Positions 31,239-43,078 of a stretch of 64,000 nucleotides of DNA are shown here, piece after piece. Under the pieces are notes generated by a model, which saw only the letters and a list, made by a program, of their open reading frames with translations, did no database searches and was not told where the DNA came from. Position 1 is the stretch's first letter. The number at the start of each line of letters is the position of its first letter. The stretch comes from Porphyra umbilicalis (Eukaryota; Rhodophyta; Bangiophyceae; Bangiales; Bangiaceae): positions 62,001 through 126,000 of the forward strand of contig KV918847.1 of NCBI GenBank assembly GCA_002049455.2, written 5' to 3'. The translations under genes were made by a program, and so were the position numbers.

Positions 31239-33463
31239 ATGGGGCCCCCCCCCAATGTCAAGCTGGACCCTGACAAGGCGCGGAAGTACGTGACGACGGA
31301 CGGCAACAGGATGAGTTGTGGGGCACCAGATTGCCACTTCAGCAGGTACAAGAACATTACGCGGCTCGCTGTACACCTGTACACGTGCCCTAAGGCGCGT
31401 GCATGGAAGCCAGCCATCCTGTCTGATATCGTCGTCGCGGGCGGGGCCGGTGCCGCCGGTGGGGGGCCACCAGCCGTACAACAAGCAACCCCCCAAGAGT
31501 GCCTCAACTTTGCTATATCAATGTTCCGTTCGTGCATGCCGTTCGACCAGTTTGACACCCCCCATTGGCGAAAGTCACTGGCGGGCATTTCGGGCGGGCG
31601 GTTTGCGGGGCCTGGGCATCGTCAGCGAGTTGGCGGGGCGCTTTTGCTGCAATCTGTGGCGGTCGTAGATGCAGCTGTGGGTGCTATCTTGGGCGGCGCG
31701 TCCACCGTGAGCTGCTCCATTGACGGGTTGGTGGACGCGACGGGAAAAGTCGTGTACAACGTAGTTTTCTACCTCCCCGAACCCTACTTTGTGGCGTCTT
31801 TTCGCCTAGGAGCTGAGGCGGCGACCGCAGAGAACCTACGCTCTCACCTGCTGGCGGCGTTGGCCACCCCTCTCGCCGCGCGCGTGTCGCGGTTTGACTT
31901 GTTTCCGGGCGCGGCGCGCCCCAGCCGCGAGGTGTACCTGGCAAGCCGCCGGCCTTTTGCTCGGACAACCCGACGGTTATGCAGTCACTGCGGCGGTTGG
32001 TAGTTGACAGCGACATGGCGCTGTTTGCGTACGGGTGCGCGGCGCACGCCGCCAACCTCGTGGGTAAGGACTTAGCGGCGATTGAGCCGTTTCGCGCCGC
32101 CCGCATCAACGCGGTAATCATCATCGTCATCTTCACGCGGAGCACGCGTGCAATGGCCATGCTGTCGGCCAACGTGCAGCAGCTGCGGACGGCGGGCGAG
32201 CGCGTGCCGTACCTGCAGACGTACAGCAGGACGCGCTGGGTCGGAGAGACGGCATCGATTGCGTCTGTGGTAGGCAGCATTGGCGCCTTGCGGAGAACGC
32301 TGTCGGATAACATTCACATCCGACCAAGGGTCGCTATCCCTGCAGCCGTGACGGCGGCAGTGAACGAACCGGGCCCGCTCGCGGAGATGGGGCGGGCCCT
32401 TCCTTTTTTGAAGATGCTATCCAAGTGCGTTGCTACTATTGAGGCGGACAGTGCCCCTCTGTCAACTGTTGCCGGTGTGTTTTGTGCTTTGCGCTTGTGC
32501 CTTTCCTCCTGCTTTTCTGACCTGCCAGTGGCAACTCGAACTGCCATACAGGCGTCGATTGCCGCTCGGTACAGTTTGATTCACGACCCGATGCTGGCGC
32601 TGGCTTTTTATTTGGATCCTTTTTGGGTGGGGGTGCGCATGCGGGGTGCTGCTTTGGAATGGAGTGGCAAGACGTTTATTTTTTTGCGGGAGGCGGGTTT
32701 GGATTGCTGGGCAGGAGACGATGTCGAATATCGGGCCCGGTTGTCGGCTGACCTCGCCTCCTTTTTGGCGCACGTTGAGTCCCTGCCATTCGGGTCTGAT
32801 GGGGTGGGGGGGCATCCATGCCACTGGTGGCGCCTGCACGGCGAGGCCTTCTCCACCCTGCGACCGCTCGCCATGCGCATCCTGCTGTTGCCTCCGTCGG
32901 CGGCGGGCGGGGAGCGGTCGTTTAAGGTCTTTAACCGGGCTTTAACGCGGCTGCGCAACCGCCTGTCGCCCACCAAGGTGGACATGCAGACCCGCATTGC
33001 GTTCAACTCGGCGCAGATGGACCGCGCGGACGTTGTGCGCGCGTACCGGCGCACTCACCTGGAGCTTGACTGGTTGGTTAAGCTGGGGCTGACGCCTGTT
33101 GGTGCTGCCGCGGGCGAGGCGGCCGCTGCCGGCGGCGTGGCCGCCGCTGCGGGGGCCCTGGCGGGGGAGGCTGAGGTGGACGGCGGAGGTGCGGCGGCGG
33201 GGGACGGCGGGGCAGTCGTGGAGGGGGGGGGCGATGGTGAGAATGAGGGGATTGCCTTGGGGATGCAGGCGGACGCGGAAACCCCGGCTGAGGAGGAAGA
33301 GCCGCCTGTTGTTGAAGGGGATGGAGCGATCGAGAATCTGGGCACAGAGGAGTTTGACACCGTTGTGCACAATGTGCTCGAGGGCTTGGAGAACGAGGGC
33401 GGGGTAGTTGGCGGGGTGGTGGGGGGGCCTAGCGTCGTCGGTGTAGCATTGCATCTGGCTTGA
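31239..33463 (+). pseudogene. hAT-family transposase with BED zinc finger, frameshifted
   Basis: Start ATG at 31239 (MGPPPNVKLDPDKARKYV). Residues ~15-55 form a BED-type finger (CGAPDC...H...C region). Then comes the first half of the hAT catalytic domain (VSCSIDGLVDATGKVVYNVV). The frame changes by one step between about 31930 and 31979, and the second half continues with the hAT signature GCAAHAANLVGKDL. The C-terminal dimerisation block follows (WWRLHGEAFSTLRPLAMRIL ... AGGERSFKVFNR ... RNRLSPTKVDMQTRIAFN). The tail after residue ~610 is Ala/Gly/Glu-rich. No credible intron explains the frame change (the only GT..AG there is 14 nt), so I treat it as an indel. Otherwise full length for the family. 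Confidence 0.85.
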
Positions 33464-34808
33464 CTGCTACATGCCTTTTCTTTTTTTTTTGATAATCTTG
33501 TTCCTTCTCCCAGGAACGAGCCACACCACACACCGAGCAGTCGAGCGGCGGCTGGGCCTCGCGCCAGCACCCGCCTCCTCCCCCCCCCCCGTCCTGCACC
33601 CACCTCCCCACATAGGCTCCCTCGTCGTTCATCATCCAGTTCGTCGCGTCCTGCCCCGGCAGCCGTGCATGTGGTGTAGTATTTTTCCGCTTGCCTGATG
33701 GAGAAGTCGTCGCCGAGTTGTGGTGCCCGCTTGCATTTCCCTGGTGGCGGACCGATTGCAGCCAAGGAAAAAAACCGACACGTAGTGCCTCTGTTGTCGT
33801 AAAAGAGGGACAAAAGAAAGAAGGAACAACAAAGAGTGTCACACACATGTGGGAGAGGAAGAAAGAGGAGATTGCAGCCCATCGAAAACAACGCGAGTTG
33901 ACAGGATGACAGTGCACCGAACGAAGCCGCAGACACTAATCTCACTTAGCACAACAAGAGCGGGCGGGGCGAGTAAGGGGGGGGGAGGGGTGGTGGAAGC
34001 CACTCACACACACGCACAAAGCAGCATAGGCAGATACGCAAGACAAAAGAGCACAAAGACGGCAAGAAGAGGACGCGATGAAGGACCCGACACCTGGAAC
34101 AGAAAAGCACCGAAAGAAAACCAGAGCACCCCGTGCGACGACCACATGAGAGAGAAGGGCATGAACAAAACACAAACAAAACGAGAAGTGCTGGGGGATG
34201 GCAGCAAAAGGGAGGCGGGGAGGGGGAGGACAGGTGCGTCGACGGTGGAGCACAGGCATGTGGCAGCCACAAAAAGGTGCAGAGCGAGACGAAGAGCAGA
34301 AGAGAATCAGACCAACATATTGTCATATAGCCTGAACGATGGTAGTGTGGCTGCAGAGCCGGCGCAGAATATCGAGAAGAATGGAAGAGAGACGCTCTAC
34401 CTCAAGGTCCCCTCGTGGTGGCGGTAACGCACGCGGACACATCACCACGGTGGCGGGCCGGGGGGGGAGGGAGGGGGTAGGCGGCGGAGTCACCAATGGC
34501 AGCGGGCACGACAATGGCGACGGTCCCGGGTTGTGGCGCGGTGGGGGCGCGACGACAGGTGCCATAGCGTGGGTCGGGTGACCCGACCGAGGTCACGGTC
34601 GGGTTACCCGACGGTCGGGTTACCCGACCGTGACCTGACTCCACATCACAGGGCGCGCGCTCTCGTCGAGGCCCGACGCTCAGAACGCGTCGAACTGCTG
34701 TCCTGTTGCCGACAGAAAGGTAGCCCCAGTTTTCCGTGGAGTCCGACATTTGACACGACACGACAGGCTGGACAGTGTCGGCTCGAAATCATGCCTTCTC
34801 TACCACCA
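33464..34808. other. 3' part of the hAT element, non-coding
   Basis: No gene. Purine-rich on the plus strand from 33770 to 34500 (GGGGAGG, GAAAGAA runs). A near-perfect 45-bp palindrome lies at 34591-34635 with further GGTCGGGTNACCCGACC copies beside it. Confidence 0.5.
34591..34635. repeat. 45-bp near-perfect palindrome
   Basis: Arms GGTCACGGTCGGGTTACCC.../...GGGTTACCCGACCGTGACC. Each half itself contains GTCGGGTTACCCGAC, and a related GGTCGGGTGACCCGACC precedes it at about 34572-34588. It could be a protein-binding or subterminal site of the hAT element. Confidence 0.85.
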
Positions 34809-35691
34809 CCGCTCGCCACGCGCCACCGCGATCACAAATTAAGGAGCCAACGACAGCCAGTGACAGCGCGTGGCACTTCGTCTTGGCCAGGACGCGGTCC
34901 ACCCAGCCGAGTTTTTCTGAGGCCGAAAAACCTGCCGCTTTGGCCAATACCAGCCGCGCGTCTTCGTCGGGTAGGGAGTCGATGGAAATCAACTTCGCGT
35001 CCGGGACGGACATGACGACGGCTTCAGAGCGGGTCGTGAACAGCACAGGGGTAACTGACGGGATCAGCCGGAGGAGCTGCCGCAGCAGCCCCCGCTTTTC
35101 GCAGAGCACATTATCAATGAAGACCAGCTGCTCGGCTGCGTTTGAGATTGGTACCGAGCACACGTAGGCCGCCGCCACCTCCACAAAGTCCTTTTCCGCC
35201 GTCAGGGTCGCAAGCTGACTGGCGGCAGCACCGCCACAGAAGCGACGCACGAGCGCCACGACCGCTTCTGCAATGGTTTGTAAAGTCGAGGAGGCGTCGA
35301 GCTGCACCCACGTGGTGCCCTTGGTGTAGCGCGTGTGCACCCATTCACAAGCCGCAACTCCAATACACGCAGACGTCTTGCCAGTGCCGCCAATGGCGCA
35401 GACACCGATCCGCGGCGCTTGCTTGTCCCCAGCTCGAGCCGCCTGGAGCGCGGCGACGATGGCGTGCTCCGCACGTTTTGGGTTGTCAACCCCAGGCACG
35501 TATCCAACGTCGGCGGAAGGAGGACGCCACCTCAGCCCGTATGCGGCGGTATCCGGACCATTGCCGTCAGACACCGCGCCTGACGCTCCCATCGTGAACG
35601 CCCGAGTGGCCGCCATGTCGTTGCTGGGCGTGGGCAGCGTCGAGCACGCTTGCCGATTCGCGCTGCTAATGTAGTCCTTTTGGCGGTCCAT
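34809..35691 (-). pseudogene. NB-ARC/TPR gene, 5' piece (NB-ARC ATPase domain)
   Basis: Encodes the nucleotide-binding switch of a STAND/NLR-type protein. Walker A is GVCAIGGTGKTS (about residue 95), Walker B is QLVFIDNV (about 187), then an RNBS-like VLFTTRSEAV and a GLPL-like CHALSLAVVGSLI. Start ATG 35691 gives a ~70-residue non-conserved leader. The domain is uninterrupted, but the gene is cut at 34809 by the hAT element, which would end the protein seven residues later. With the pieces at 29315-30779 and 19187-19588 it makes an NB-ARC, winged-helix, TPR architecture, known in bacteria, algae and fungi as signalling or defence-type ATPases. Function here is inference. Confidence 0.85.
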
Positions 35692-36008
35692 CCACGAGTA
35701 TGACGCCGTTCGCCGGGGCGTCCCGGGTCAGGTGCTACCAGGCGGGCGCCAATGTGTCTCCGTGCACAACCAGCAACGTCGCCAGTTCACACACACGAAG
35801 GAACAACTCGTGCCACGCTGGCCACGTGGCACATATGGCGTGTCCTGGAAGATTGGTTAGATCTCAGCAAAAACTCACATCAAGCCACACCCAGCAGGGA
35901 TTTCGAAATTAACGTGGCAGTTCGTTTCAAAGCACGGTCGCAGCGTGCTGAAACTGGATTACCTCAAAAAAGGGAGTCTTGAAGTCAACAGGCACATACA
36001 TGCCGCGC
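35692..36008. other. Upstream region of the NB-ARC gene
   Basis: Likely promoter/5' region of the minus-strand NB-ARC gene. I see no clear TATA box and no ORF of interest. Confidence 0.35.
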
Positions 36009-36011
36009 CTA

Positions 36012-36299
36012 GTGTCCATTCTACTGCTCCCGAGGCTCAAATGAGCCTCAGATGAGGCTCAAATGAGGCTCCCTCTCATATGGCCTGGAAACGCGGCCTT
36101 TTTGGGGTGTCTGGGGTACCCCCTCCGAGTTTTCATCGTACACAGCCGCCGAGTTGGCCCATAGGTAAGTGGACTGCGCTGAGTCCAGATCTATTCTCAG
36201 AAAGAGCAGCCGAGGCCGGAACGTGGTCACAGAGAGGCATCAAAAATAGGCTCAAATGAGCCTGAGAGGCTCAAATGAGGCGGTCAGTAGAATGGACAC
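36012..36299. mobile_element. GTGTC..GACAC family, copy 1 (288 bp)
   Basis: Perfect 15-bp inverted ends: GTGTCCATTCTACTG at 36012-36026 and its complement at 36285-36299. TA lies on both sides (36010-36011, 36300-36301), suggesting TA target duplication. Subterminal repeats are AGGCTCAAATGAGCCT-type palindromes, two near each end. No coding capacity, so non-autonomous. Confidence 0.88.
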
Positions 36300-36300
36300 T

Positions 36301-36695
36301 AGAGCACGTCTATCGGTGGGCCATCCCACCGTCGCCAAAGTACCATATTTTGGGCAGTTTGGGGATGGCGCTGACGCGGCATCTCTATCGGTGTGGCCTG
36401 GTGGCAAGCCAGATTCGTGGTCACAAAGTTTCTCGGAAAAGTACGACAGGATCACGAGGCACAAAGGAGAGGTGGATTGTTCAGGACCCTGGGTGATCTG
36501 TTGAGTGTGGGTGATTCGGCTCATATGATTGGTTCCTGTCGTTTGGCGCATCGCCCCCATCCCCAAAAGTCATTTTTTTGGGGATGGCGATGGCGATATG
36601 GGGATGGCGGATGGCATTTTGAGGATCCGATAGAGATGCCTCATCGCCAAAATGCCATCTGAGATGGCTTTTTGGCGCACCGATAGACGTGCTCT
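36301..36695. mobile_element. Short inverted-repeat element B (395 bp)
   Basis: Inverted ends AGAGCACGTCTATCGGTG (36301-36318) and complement (36678-36695), perfect over 18 bp. A second inverted pair lies inside: GCATCTCTATCGG near 36380 and CCGATAGAGATGC near 36628. Internal GGGGATGGCG words repeat. It directly abuts copy 1 of the GTGTC family, sharing its right TA. Non-coding. Confidence 0.85.
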
Positions 36696-38164
36696 TTGTC
36701 AGTCTTTTTCTCTGACTGTGGGGGTACTGGTTTGGCCAATTCTTCACTTGACACACTGCAGCCTCCCACAAACGCCAAGGAGCGGCTGTCGCAAGCGGTT
36801 GCGAGGCCAATAGACCAGTCTTTGGTGAGAAGGGGGCTGCAACGGTCTCTTATTGTAGAGTTACTTGTTGTCGGGCGAGTGGAGGCATTTCCGACGGACC
36901 TTGAGTGGACCTGTACCGGAGTTCGGGGTATGGGCCTGTGTCCCACGTGAATCAGCGGTGCAAACCAAAGCCGTCGGACACTAGCGCTCGCCAGGTCTTG
37001 TACTAGCCCCCCAGCGGTCGCCCCTGGTGCGGCCTCCGCTCGATCAACCGTCGAGAAAATTGTGGCCGGGGTCACCTTATGTGACGTGGGCATACAAACC
37101 CGACAGTGCGAAATCGCATGCTCGGGGGGCAGCACATGGCGTTCCGCGGACGGAACCGAAGTGAACGAGCCATTATTGGCCGGCTGTCACTCTCCTCGAC
37201 GGGCCACGTGCTTAGGCGCTTCAACTGCCTTACTGGCCTTCTTGCAAGACATACATGATGGTCTCTACCGAGGCAGCATGCGTCAGGCGAAGCCACTGTG
37301 AGACTGCCACGCTCCCTCCCGGTGGAGTAACAAATTCAATTACGTGTCACAATGTGCTTCTTCCTGTCCACGCGCGAGTTGTGGTGAGGTCGTGATATTT
37401 GCGAACAGTGGATGCCCCGTCCGGCATTGCATCGTTGATCTTCCTGCGTCAGCTGAGCCTCTATCCACAGCCGTTGCGGACCCTCATTGGGAACGACGCC
37501 CGTGGACATCGCTTGAGACTGGTCTCTCTGCTCCTCGCATGGTGTATCGATCCTTGTGTCAGCGTGTATTTCTCCTCGTCGGCGCTGCTGCTTTGCTTCT
37601 ACCTGGAACTCTGGCTGACGCGCGTGGTGCGGCTATAGGTGCATGCTGCGGCCGCCTCTCAAGAACTGACTTACAACAATGTCCAGCCGAGCTTTCAAGG
37701 CGGTACCGCAGGAAGACCAAAACCTAGACGCGTGTGTAGAATTCAAATGATGCCGATCGGAGTTTGTTTTCAAATCGCCCGACATGTGTGATCCTATTGG
37801 CTCAAGAGCGTCCAAAGTAAGAAAATTTTCTTTGAAGGGTCCCATCTAGTCGTGCCCCGTGCTTAATCTTGCTCGGAAGCAGGGTGCTTCTCGCCACCGT
37901 TTGTGGCGGGCTTGCTGCTATAGGTGCTCCTATTGTTTTTTGATTGCCTTCCTCGTCCCTGTATAGCTTCTGTGAATAACGACATGTTGTTCTGTTGAGG
38001 ATAGGGCGGTGTAGGTGGTAGAGGTTGGTCTGGGTGCGGCTTAAAGACGTAGTGATGAGGTCGTGGTGGTCAATGTTGCATCACCTGCAGATGTCGCCGC
38101 GCCGCATTAATGTTTTCGTTGGAGGGGGCGTCGTCGGCTGTGGATCGGGGATGAGTGGCGAAAC
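36696..38164. other. No gene recognised
   Basis: Moderate GC content with only short ORFs lacking motifs. I see no element ends. Confidence 0.35.
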
Positions 38165-41100
38165 TTGCGACGGAAGTTGGAAGGATTCTGTATGAGTGCT
38201 CGAGCTAGAGGGCGCTCGCAAGCCTTTCTAGCCAGCCTTCCCGCTGCAACCGTAGTCAAGAGTGGTGTGTTGGTGTATCTTTCGGATGAAAAATGGTGCA
38301 GTCTAGCGGTGTCCCCTCACATCGGTCACCTTTCGCATCTGCGCCAGCGACGCGTTGTCGCGTCGTGCCTCTGCCGTGCGGCGTTGCACCCACCCCCCGC
38401 CCCCCCCCGACTAACTTTTCCTGCCGCGTCAATTTGCACCCGCGCCCGCCTTCCCCCCCCCTATCCGACTCTCCTAATCCATTAGTGGACGGCCACTTGT
38501 CGCCCTCGCCGCAGAGCGCTTCGCACCGCTACAGCGTCTCGGGCAAGGCGCGTGAATCGCTTGGATCCATCGTGCCGCCTGCGTCGCAGCGGCTACTGCT
38601 CTTTCTCGGTCGCCATGGCCGACCAGTCGTCGAGTGGGTACTACGAAGAGTCGCGGAATTTCCACGACGGCGACAGGACGCGGCCGCGATGCGCCTACCA
38701 TGCCGCAGAGCGGTCTGCTCCCGAATTCTTCGGTGGGAACTGGTGTGGGGCGGTGCGGAATGGGGGCGGTCAGTGCCACCGCACAGGCGAGGCGACGGCT
38801 GACAGCCCGCGCTGTACTTCTCTACGCTGTCCTTCGATGTGGCGTTTACGCACCTCGAGACGGAGAAGTCAGCCTCGCGCTTCCGAAGTGTGGGATACTG
38901 GAGATCAGGTGCCTCTAGCACCGTCCGTCAGCGGTGGCCAGCACCTGAGCGGCCGCTCGGCAGATGCAGAGAGCCAGGGAGCCAGTGTGCCGAGGGAGGA
39001 GCGCGGATGGCGGCTACTGGCGTGGCGCGGTGGAGGGGCTCGGCCAACCCCGCTCGAGCTGACGGGATGCGCGTGCCGCGACATCGGCCGCGCGTTATGT
39101 GCTCCCCCACAGCCAGCTGCGGGGGTCCACGCACACTCGCCGCTGCCCCCGTGCCGCTGACAACGGCAGCAGTGGCGTCGCGCCGTCCGCCCGGCCGCTT
39201 CGCTGCGCTTGGCCGCGGCCGTGACGTCGGTGGGCCGCGACGAGGCGCCGCGCGGCCGCGCCGCCGCCCTCTGCGTGTGCTAGAGGGCAGGCACAGTCGC
39301 GCCATCCACGCACGCCACTGCGACCGCGGTTTCCAGGAAAGCCGCAGTCACGGCCAGAATCGGGCGCCGGCGCGTGCTGGCCTTGGGGGCATACGGCAGC
39401 GGCGAGCGCCGCCGCCACGGGCCATCCGCTGCGAGGGGTCCCTCTGCCACCACCTCGCCCCCGACATCGGCCGACGCCAGTGCCGGTCGTTCGGCGTGTG
39501 CGTCCTGGACTGTGCCCACCACCAGGCTGACGCAAGGCGCCCACTCCACGTGGAGCCTGCCTCCCGTGGCGCCCGCCGGACAGCAGGCGGGAGAAAACAC
39601 GTGCTCAACTGCCGGCGATGGGGTCTTCGGTACAAGGGGGTTAAAGTATCTCGCTGCGGCGGCGGAGATTTTGGTGGCGGTGGTGCGCTCATCGTTGTAT
39701 GGCTGGGGTACTTCAGGTGGGCGGTGGAGTGCGCGTGCGGGGTGCACGACTGTCCGCGAGCCGCGCATACGTGCGCCGGGGCAGCACCTTGCTTTGCGAT
39801 TGGTCTTTGCCAGTGTCGTTTCCTCCTTGGGGCCGTGGGGGAGGGGCAGCATGGCCGTGGTTCTGTCGAACGGGGCACGCAGCGAGCATTGAGACGTAGC
39901 GCACGCGACGCACGCATGCATGCGAGGCGCGTAACAACCAATTTCTTGTAGGGAGTGCCCCCCGCAATATCGTCCACGCCCCCCCTCGTTCTTGTATGTC
40001 TTCTCACGCACAGCAACCTCCTCTTCCGACCGCTGCACTTCAACTCCTCCCTTTTGCGCCAGTCGCAAGACTAGCCCTAGCAGCTTAACCCACTAAACTC
40101 CAGAGTGAAGCTCCAAAACGCCGAAGAGCGCCCAAGCAAGCGCCCGCCCCACGTGGTGCGTCGCTGCCGCCGCCGATCGCTTCGGATCTGGGGGGGCGGT
40201 GCCGGGTCGCCGCGCCCCCGCGGCCATCGCCCTCACCGCGACGGCCACCGCTGCCACCGTCGGCCGCGCTTCTCGACCGGCTCTGAAAGGGGCGGGAGCG
40301 CCGCTCGTGCGGCCGTTACCGGCGGCGGGGGCCATGACAGACCGTCCGCCTGCAGTCATGCTACTACCGGGTGCGGGACGAGCGCGTTGGAAGCCTGCGG
40401 GAGACAGCAGACCGCACGCCCGCCCCTGGGGTCACTGTTGCCGCCGGCGATGACCTGAGACGACGCCTGTTGGTCCCTGGCGGGGACGTGGCTCGTGGGG
40501 GGCGGCGGGCGCGACTCGCGCACGCTCTCAGAGGTGCCAAGGTTGGGGCGCGGACCCAGTCAGGCTGTCCATCGCCGCTGAAGAAAAGACCCAGCGCTCC
40601 ACCGCGGACTCCCTGCAGTCTTCAGTACAGCCGCCGACGGCCACCGTGCCGTCGGTGCCGACGTTGCCGCTGCCGACATCCCGGGAGTCGGAGACTGACG
40701 CGTTGGCGGCGGCTGCTGTCCACAAGCGGAAGACGGACGCCACAGTAGACTCGAGCGGCGTGTGCGACGACATGCTGCCAAGCGGCAAGGCGCAGACAGG
40801 GGCCGCCGCGTGCGCCCCCGTCACAACGGGGCTGCCGTGTCCCGCAGGCAGGACTCCCTGCCCGCAAGCCGCCGTGCCGCCCCTCCTGAAGCCCTACGTC
40901 AGGGAGGCGACCTCGCTGCCCGCGGCTCCGACGGGGGCGGGCGGGGACACGTGCCGCCGACGACCAAAAAGGTGAAAAGCGAAGTTTTCCTGTCGTTATC
41001 GATGGCGCCGTCGGGGGGGGCCGAGCGCCTCTTGTCCTCGACGGCCACGGGAAAAAATGTGCCGCGAGCCTGACGATGCTAAAGGCTCCCGTTGGCCCCA

Positions 41101-42799
41101 CGCCCTCCCGCACTGACATCGCCGCCCGATCGCAGGCGCCGCAGCCCGCGCCGACGATAACGGTCATGTAGTCCCCGCCGCTACGCTCGTAGCGGGTGCG
41201 GCGGGCGCCGGCGCCCGACGAGGTCGCCACGCCGCCCGCTGCACAGCCGGTGGCGACGACAGGCTCCGGCCGGGTGGCGGTGTGGACACCGCCCGGGGTC
41301 GCCGCCGCGACCTCCACTACTAAGTTGTCGTTTGCCACGGGGCCGCCCAGGCCGTTGCCGTCTGCCATGTTCGCCACGTTGACGGGGCGGGACGAGGTCG
41401 GCCCACCGCCAGTCACCACCAGCGCTGGTCGTGCAAAGGGGGGAGGGGGGCAGCAGGGGGGGGAAGGGGGAAGCAGGGGGGGGAAGGGGGAAGCAGGGGG
41501 CTCGGCACTCACCGAAATGTTGTGCGCGTGACCGAAATGGGGGCGCCGGGCCTCAATGGCGATGCAACAGAGCGTCAGCTCGTTGCCGGTGGGCAGAGGA
41601 CCCAAGCAATTCTTGGCGGGGCGCGCTGCATGGCTTGTGTTCATGAAAGAGGACGGGGGGAGAGGGGCGGACACCTCGACGTCGCCGGCGGCGCCCATTT
41701 TCTCGCGGGCGCCGCCGACGCCGCTGAGCCAGTGGGGTGGGTGGCTTCAATCGCCACCGCCCGCATCGCTTCACGCATGCATCTGCATCCGACACCTTTA
41801 CACTGCCGCTGAAAGCACCTAGACTGGTAAACTGGTGAATGTACGGCCGCCGGGGGGGAACTGTTTTGGTGACGTGCTCCTCGGCCGCGGCGTGTTGGCA
41901 GGGGGGCGTCACATGTACATGTGGCAGCATTTAAACGCATCGGAAGAGTTCTACGAAGCGATGGCGGTTGGGCTGGCCACGTCCTCACCGCAGTCAAGGG
42001 GGGTGGTGGCGAACACGCCGGGGCCGGTCCTTCTGGTTGTGCAAATTGATCCTCTCGCCTGGGGGTCGGCGACTATGCCAACGCCAGCTGGTGCGTTCAA
42101 GAACGGACCCGGCGTGTCGGCACTCAACGCCAACACGACGGCAGCTGCCCCGGCGGCCTGCACCTCTGCGGCCACGGCGGCAGCCAAGCCCCTCGTTTCT
42201 GCCCGCGCGGCAGGCGTCCCCGGCTCCCACCGCCCTGGGCACCGTCGACAAAGAAGCGTCGCCGACGGCGGCCAGCAGCGGCGGCGATGAAACGACCTCC
42301 GCGTTTCCCCCGCCAAGTCTCCGTCAAAGAGCCCCTTAAAGACCACTGCAAGTCGGTTTCTTCTGCCGACGCTGTAGCATTTGTGTCCGCCAAAAATTCT
42401 TACGGCTGCGGCGAGCGCCACCCCGGTACGGCGGCGGCGCGGCCTCCGGGGGCGTGTCGAACACCCTGTCCGCGCGGGAGGCGGTGCTTGAAAACGGCGT
42501 GCCGATGACATCGACACCGGTTGCGCCCGCCACTTCGGCGAGGTGGGGGGTCCTGCCGCTGCCGGGCGACTAAGATTGCCACTGCACCCCCGCGCACCCT
42601 GTTGACGCGCTCGGTGTGGCTCGTCGCCGAGAACCAAGGCGTGCCAAGATGGGCTGGGCTGGTATCGGCTTCCGGCTCGTCTGCCAAACGCGTCACCCGC
42701 CTGCAATCGGCAGCCGGCACATCATCTCATCGGCGGCGGACGGCTCCTCCGCCGCCACCACTGGTGAACACTGCCACTCTTGTAGTCGAGAACCCCGTT
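38165..42799. other. GC-rich region with ambiguous ORFs
   Basis: Long frames are open on both strands, as GC content predicts. A few short stretches look coding. Examples are a possible minus-strand exon ending at an ATTTCG|GTGAGT donor near 41510, and a plus-strand stretch around 41910-42060 (HMYMWQHLNASEEFYEAM). I cannot assemble a gene or identify a family. Purine/pyrimidine-asymmetric GGGGGAAGCA repeats occur at 41440-41500. Confidence 0.35.
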
Positions 42800-43078
42800 T
42801 TAATTCTTTTTTAGGGCCTCGGCCTCCTTTTCCAGAACTACTGGAATGTCACGGAGCGTCCGGAGCTTGTCACCATCACTCATCTCGTACCGCTTTTTGA
42901 AACAAGCGCGGCTGAGCCGCAGTACAGCATCAACGACACGCTTGTGGTCAGCTAGCTGCTCATTTTCCCCGTCCTGCCATGCCTGAAGCACATCGTCGAC
43001 GGTGCTGAGCCTCTTAGTCAATATCTGTCGCGACACGGGCGTCTGCTGCCGGGTCAACGGCGCGACGTCGGCCAGTGG
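42800..43078 (-). CDS. Hypothetical C-terminal exon, helical
   Basis: The last exon of an unrecognised minus-strand gene is possible here. An acceptor-like CCATCTTAG precedes a frame that encodes a charged, helical segment (LTKRLSTVDDVLQAWQDGE..., ending EKEAEALKKN, stop at 42800). The upstream frame in 43435-43079 (TLDLWMKEVFQKAFG) is in register but ends at the same TAG, so either the TAG is part of an intron border or it is a nonsense mutation. No family recognised. Confidence 0.3.
   Translation of the reverse strand, partial: PLADVAPLTRQQTPVSRQILTKRLSTVDDVLQAWQDGENEQLADHKRVVDAVLRLSRACFKKRYEMSDGDKLRTLRDIPVVLEKEAEALKKN

Larger units (their letters stand above)
30780..34808 (+). mobile_element. 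hAT transposon, 4.0 kb, inserted in the NB-ARC gene
   Basis: Ends TGCTGCTAGGGAAGGCAT (30780-30797) and its inverted copy at 34791-34808 match at 15 of 18 positions. Flanks are 30772-30779 (CCATCCAC) and 34809-34816 (CCGCTCGC). These 8-mers agree at 4 positions, and the other four differ only by transitions, as expected of an old 8-bp duplication in methylated DNA. Removing the element and one flank leaves the NB-ARC and winged-helix frames in register. It carries a BED-finger hAT transposase on the plus strand. Near the left end, short inverted copies of GGACATTTCC/GGAAATGTCC (30810-30895) could be transposase-binding repeats. Confidence 0.8.

Noticed and set aside
38165-42706. Multiple 150-370-codon ORFs on both strands
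   Set aside because: No frame carries a recognisable domain or a consistent exon chain, and GC content explains open frames.
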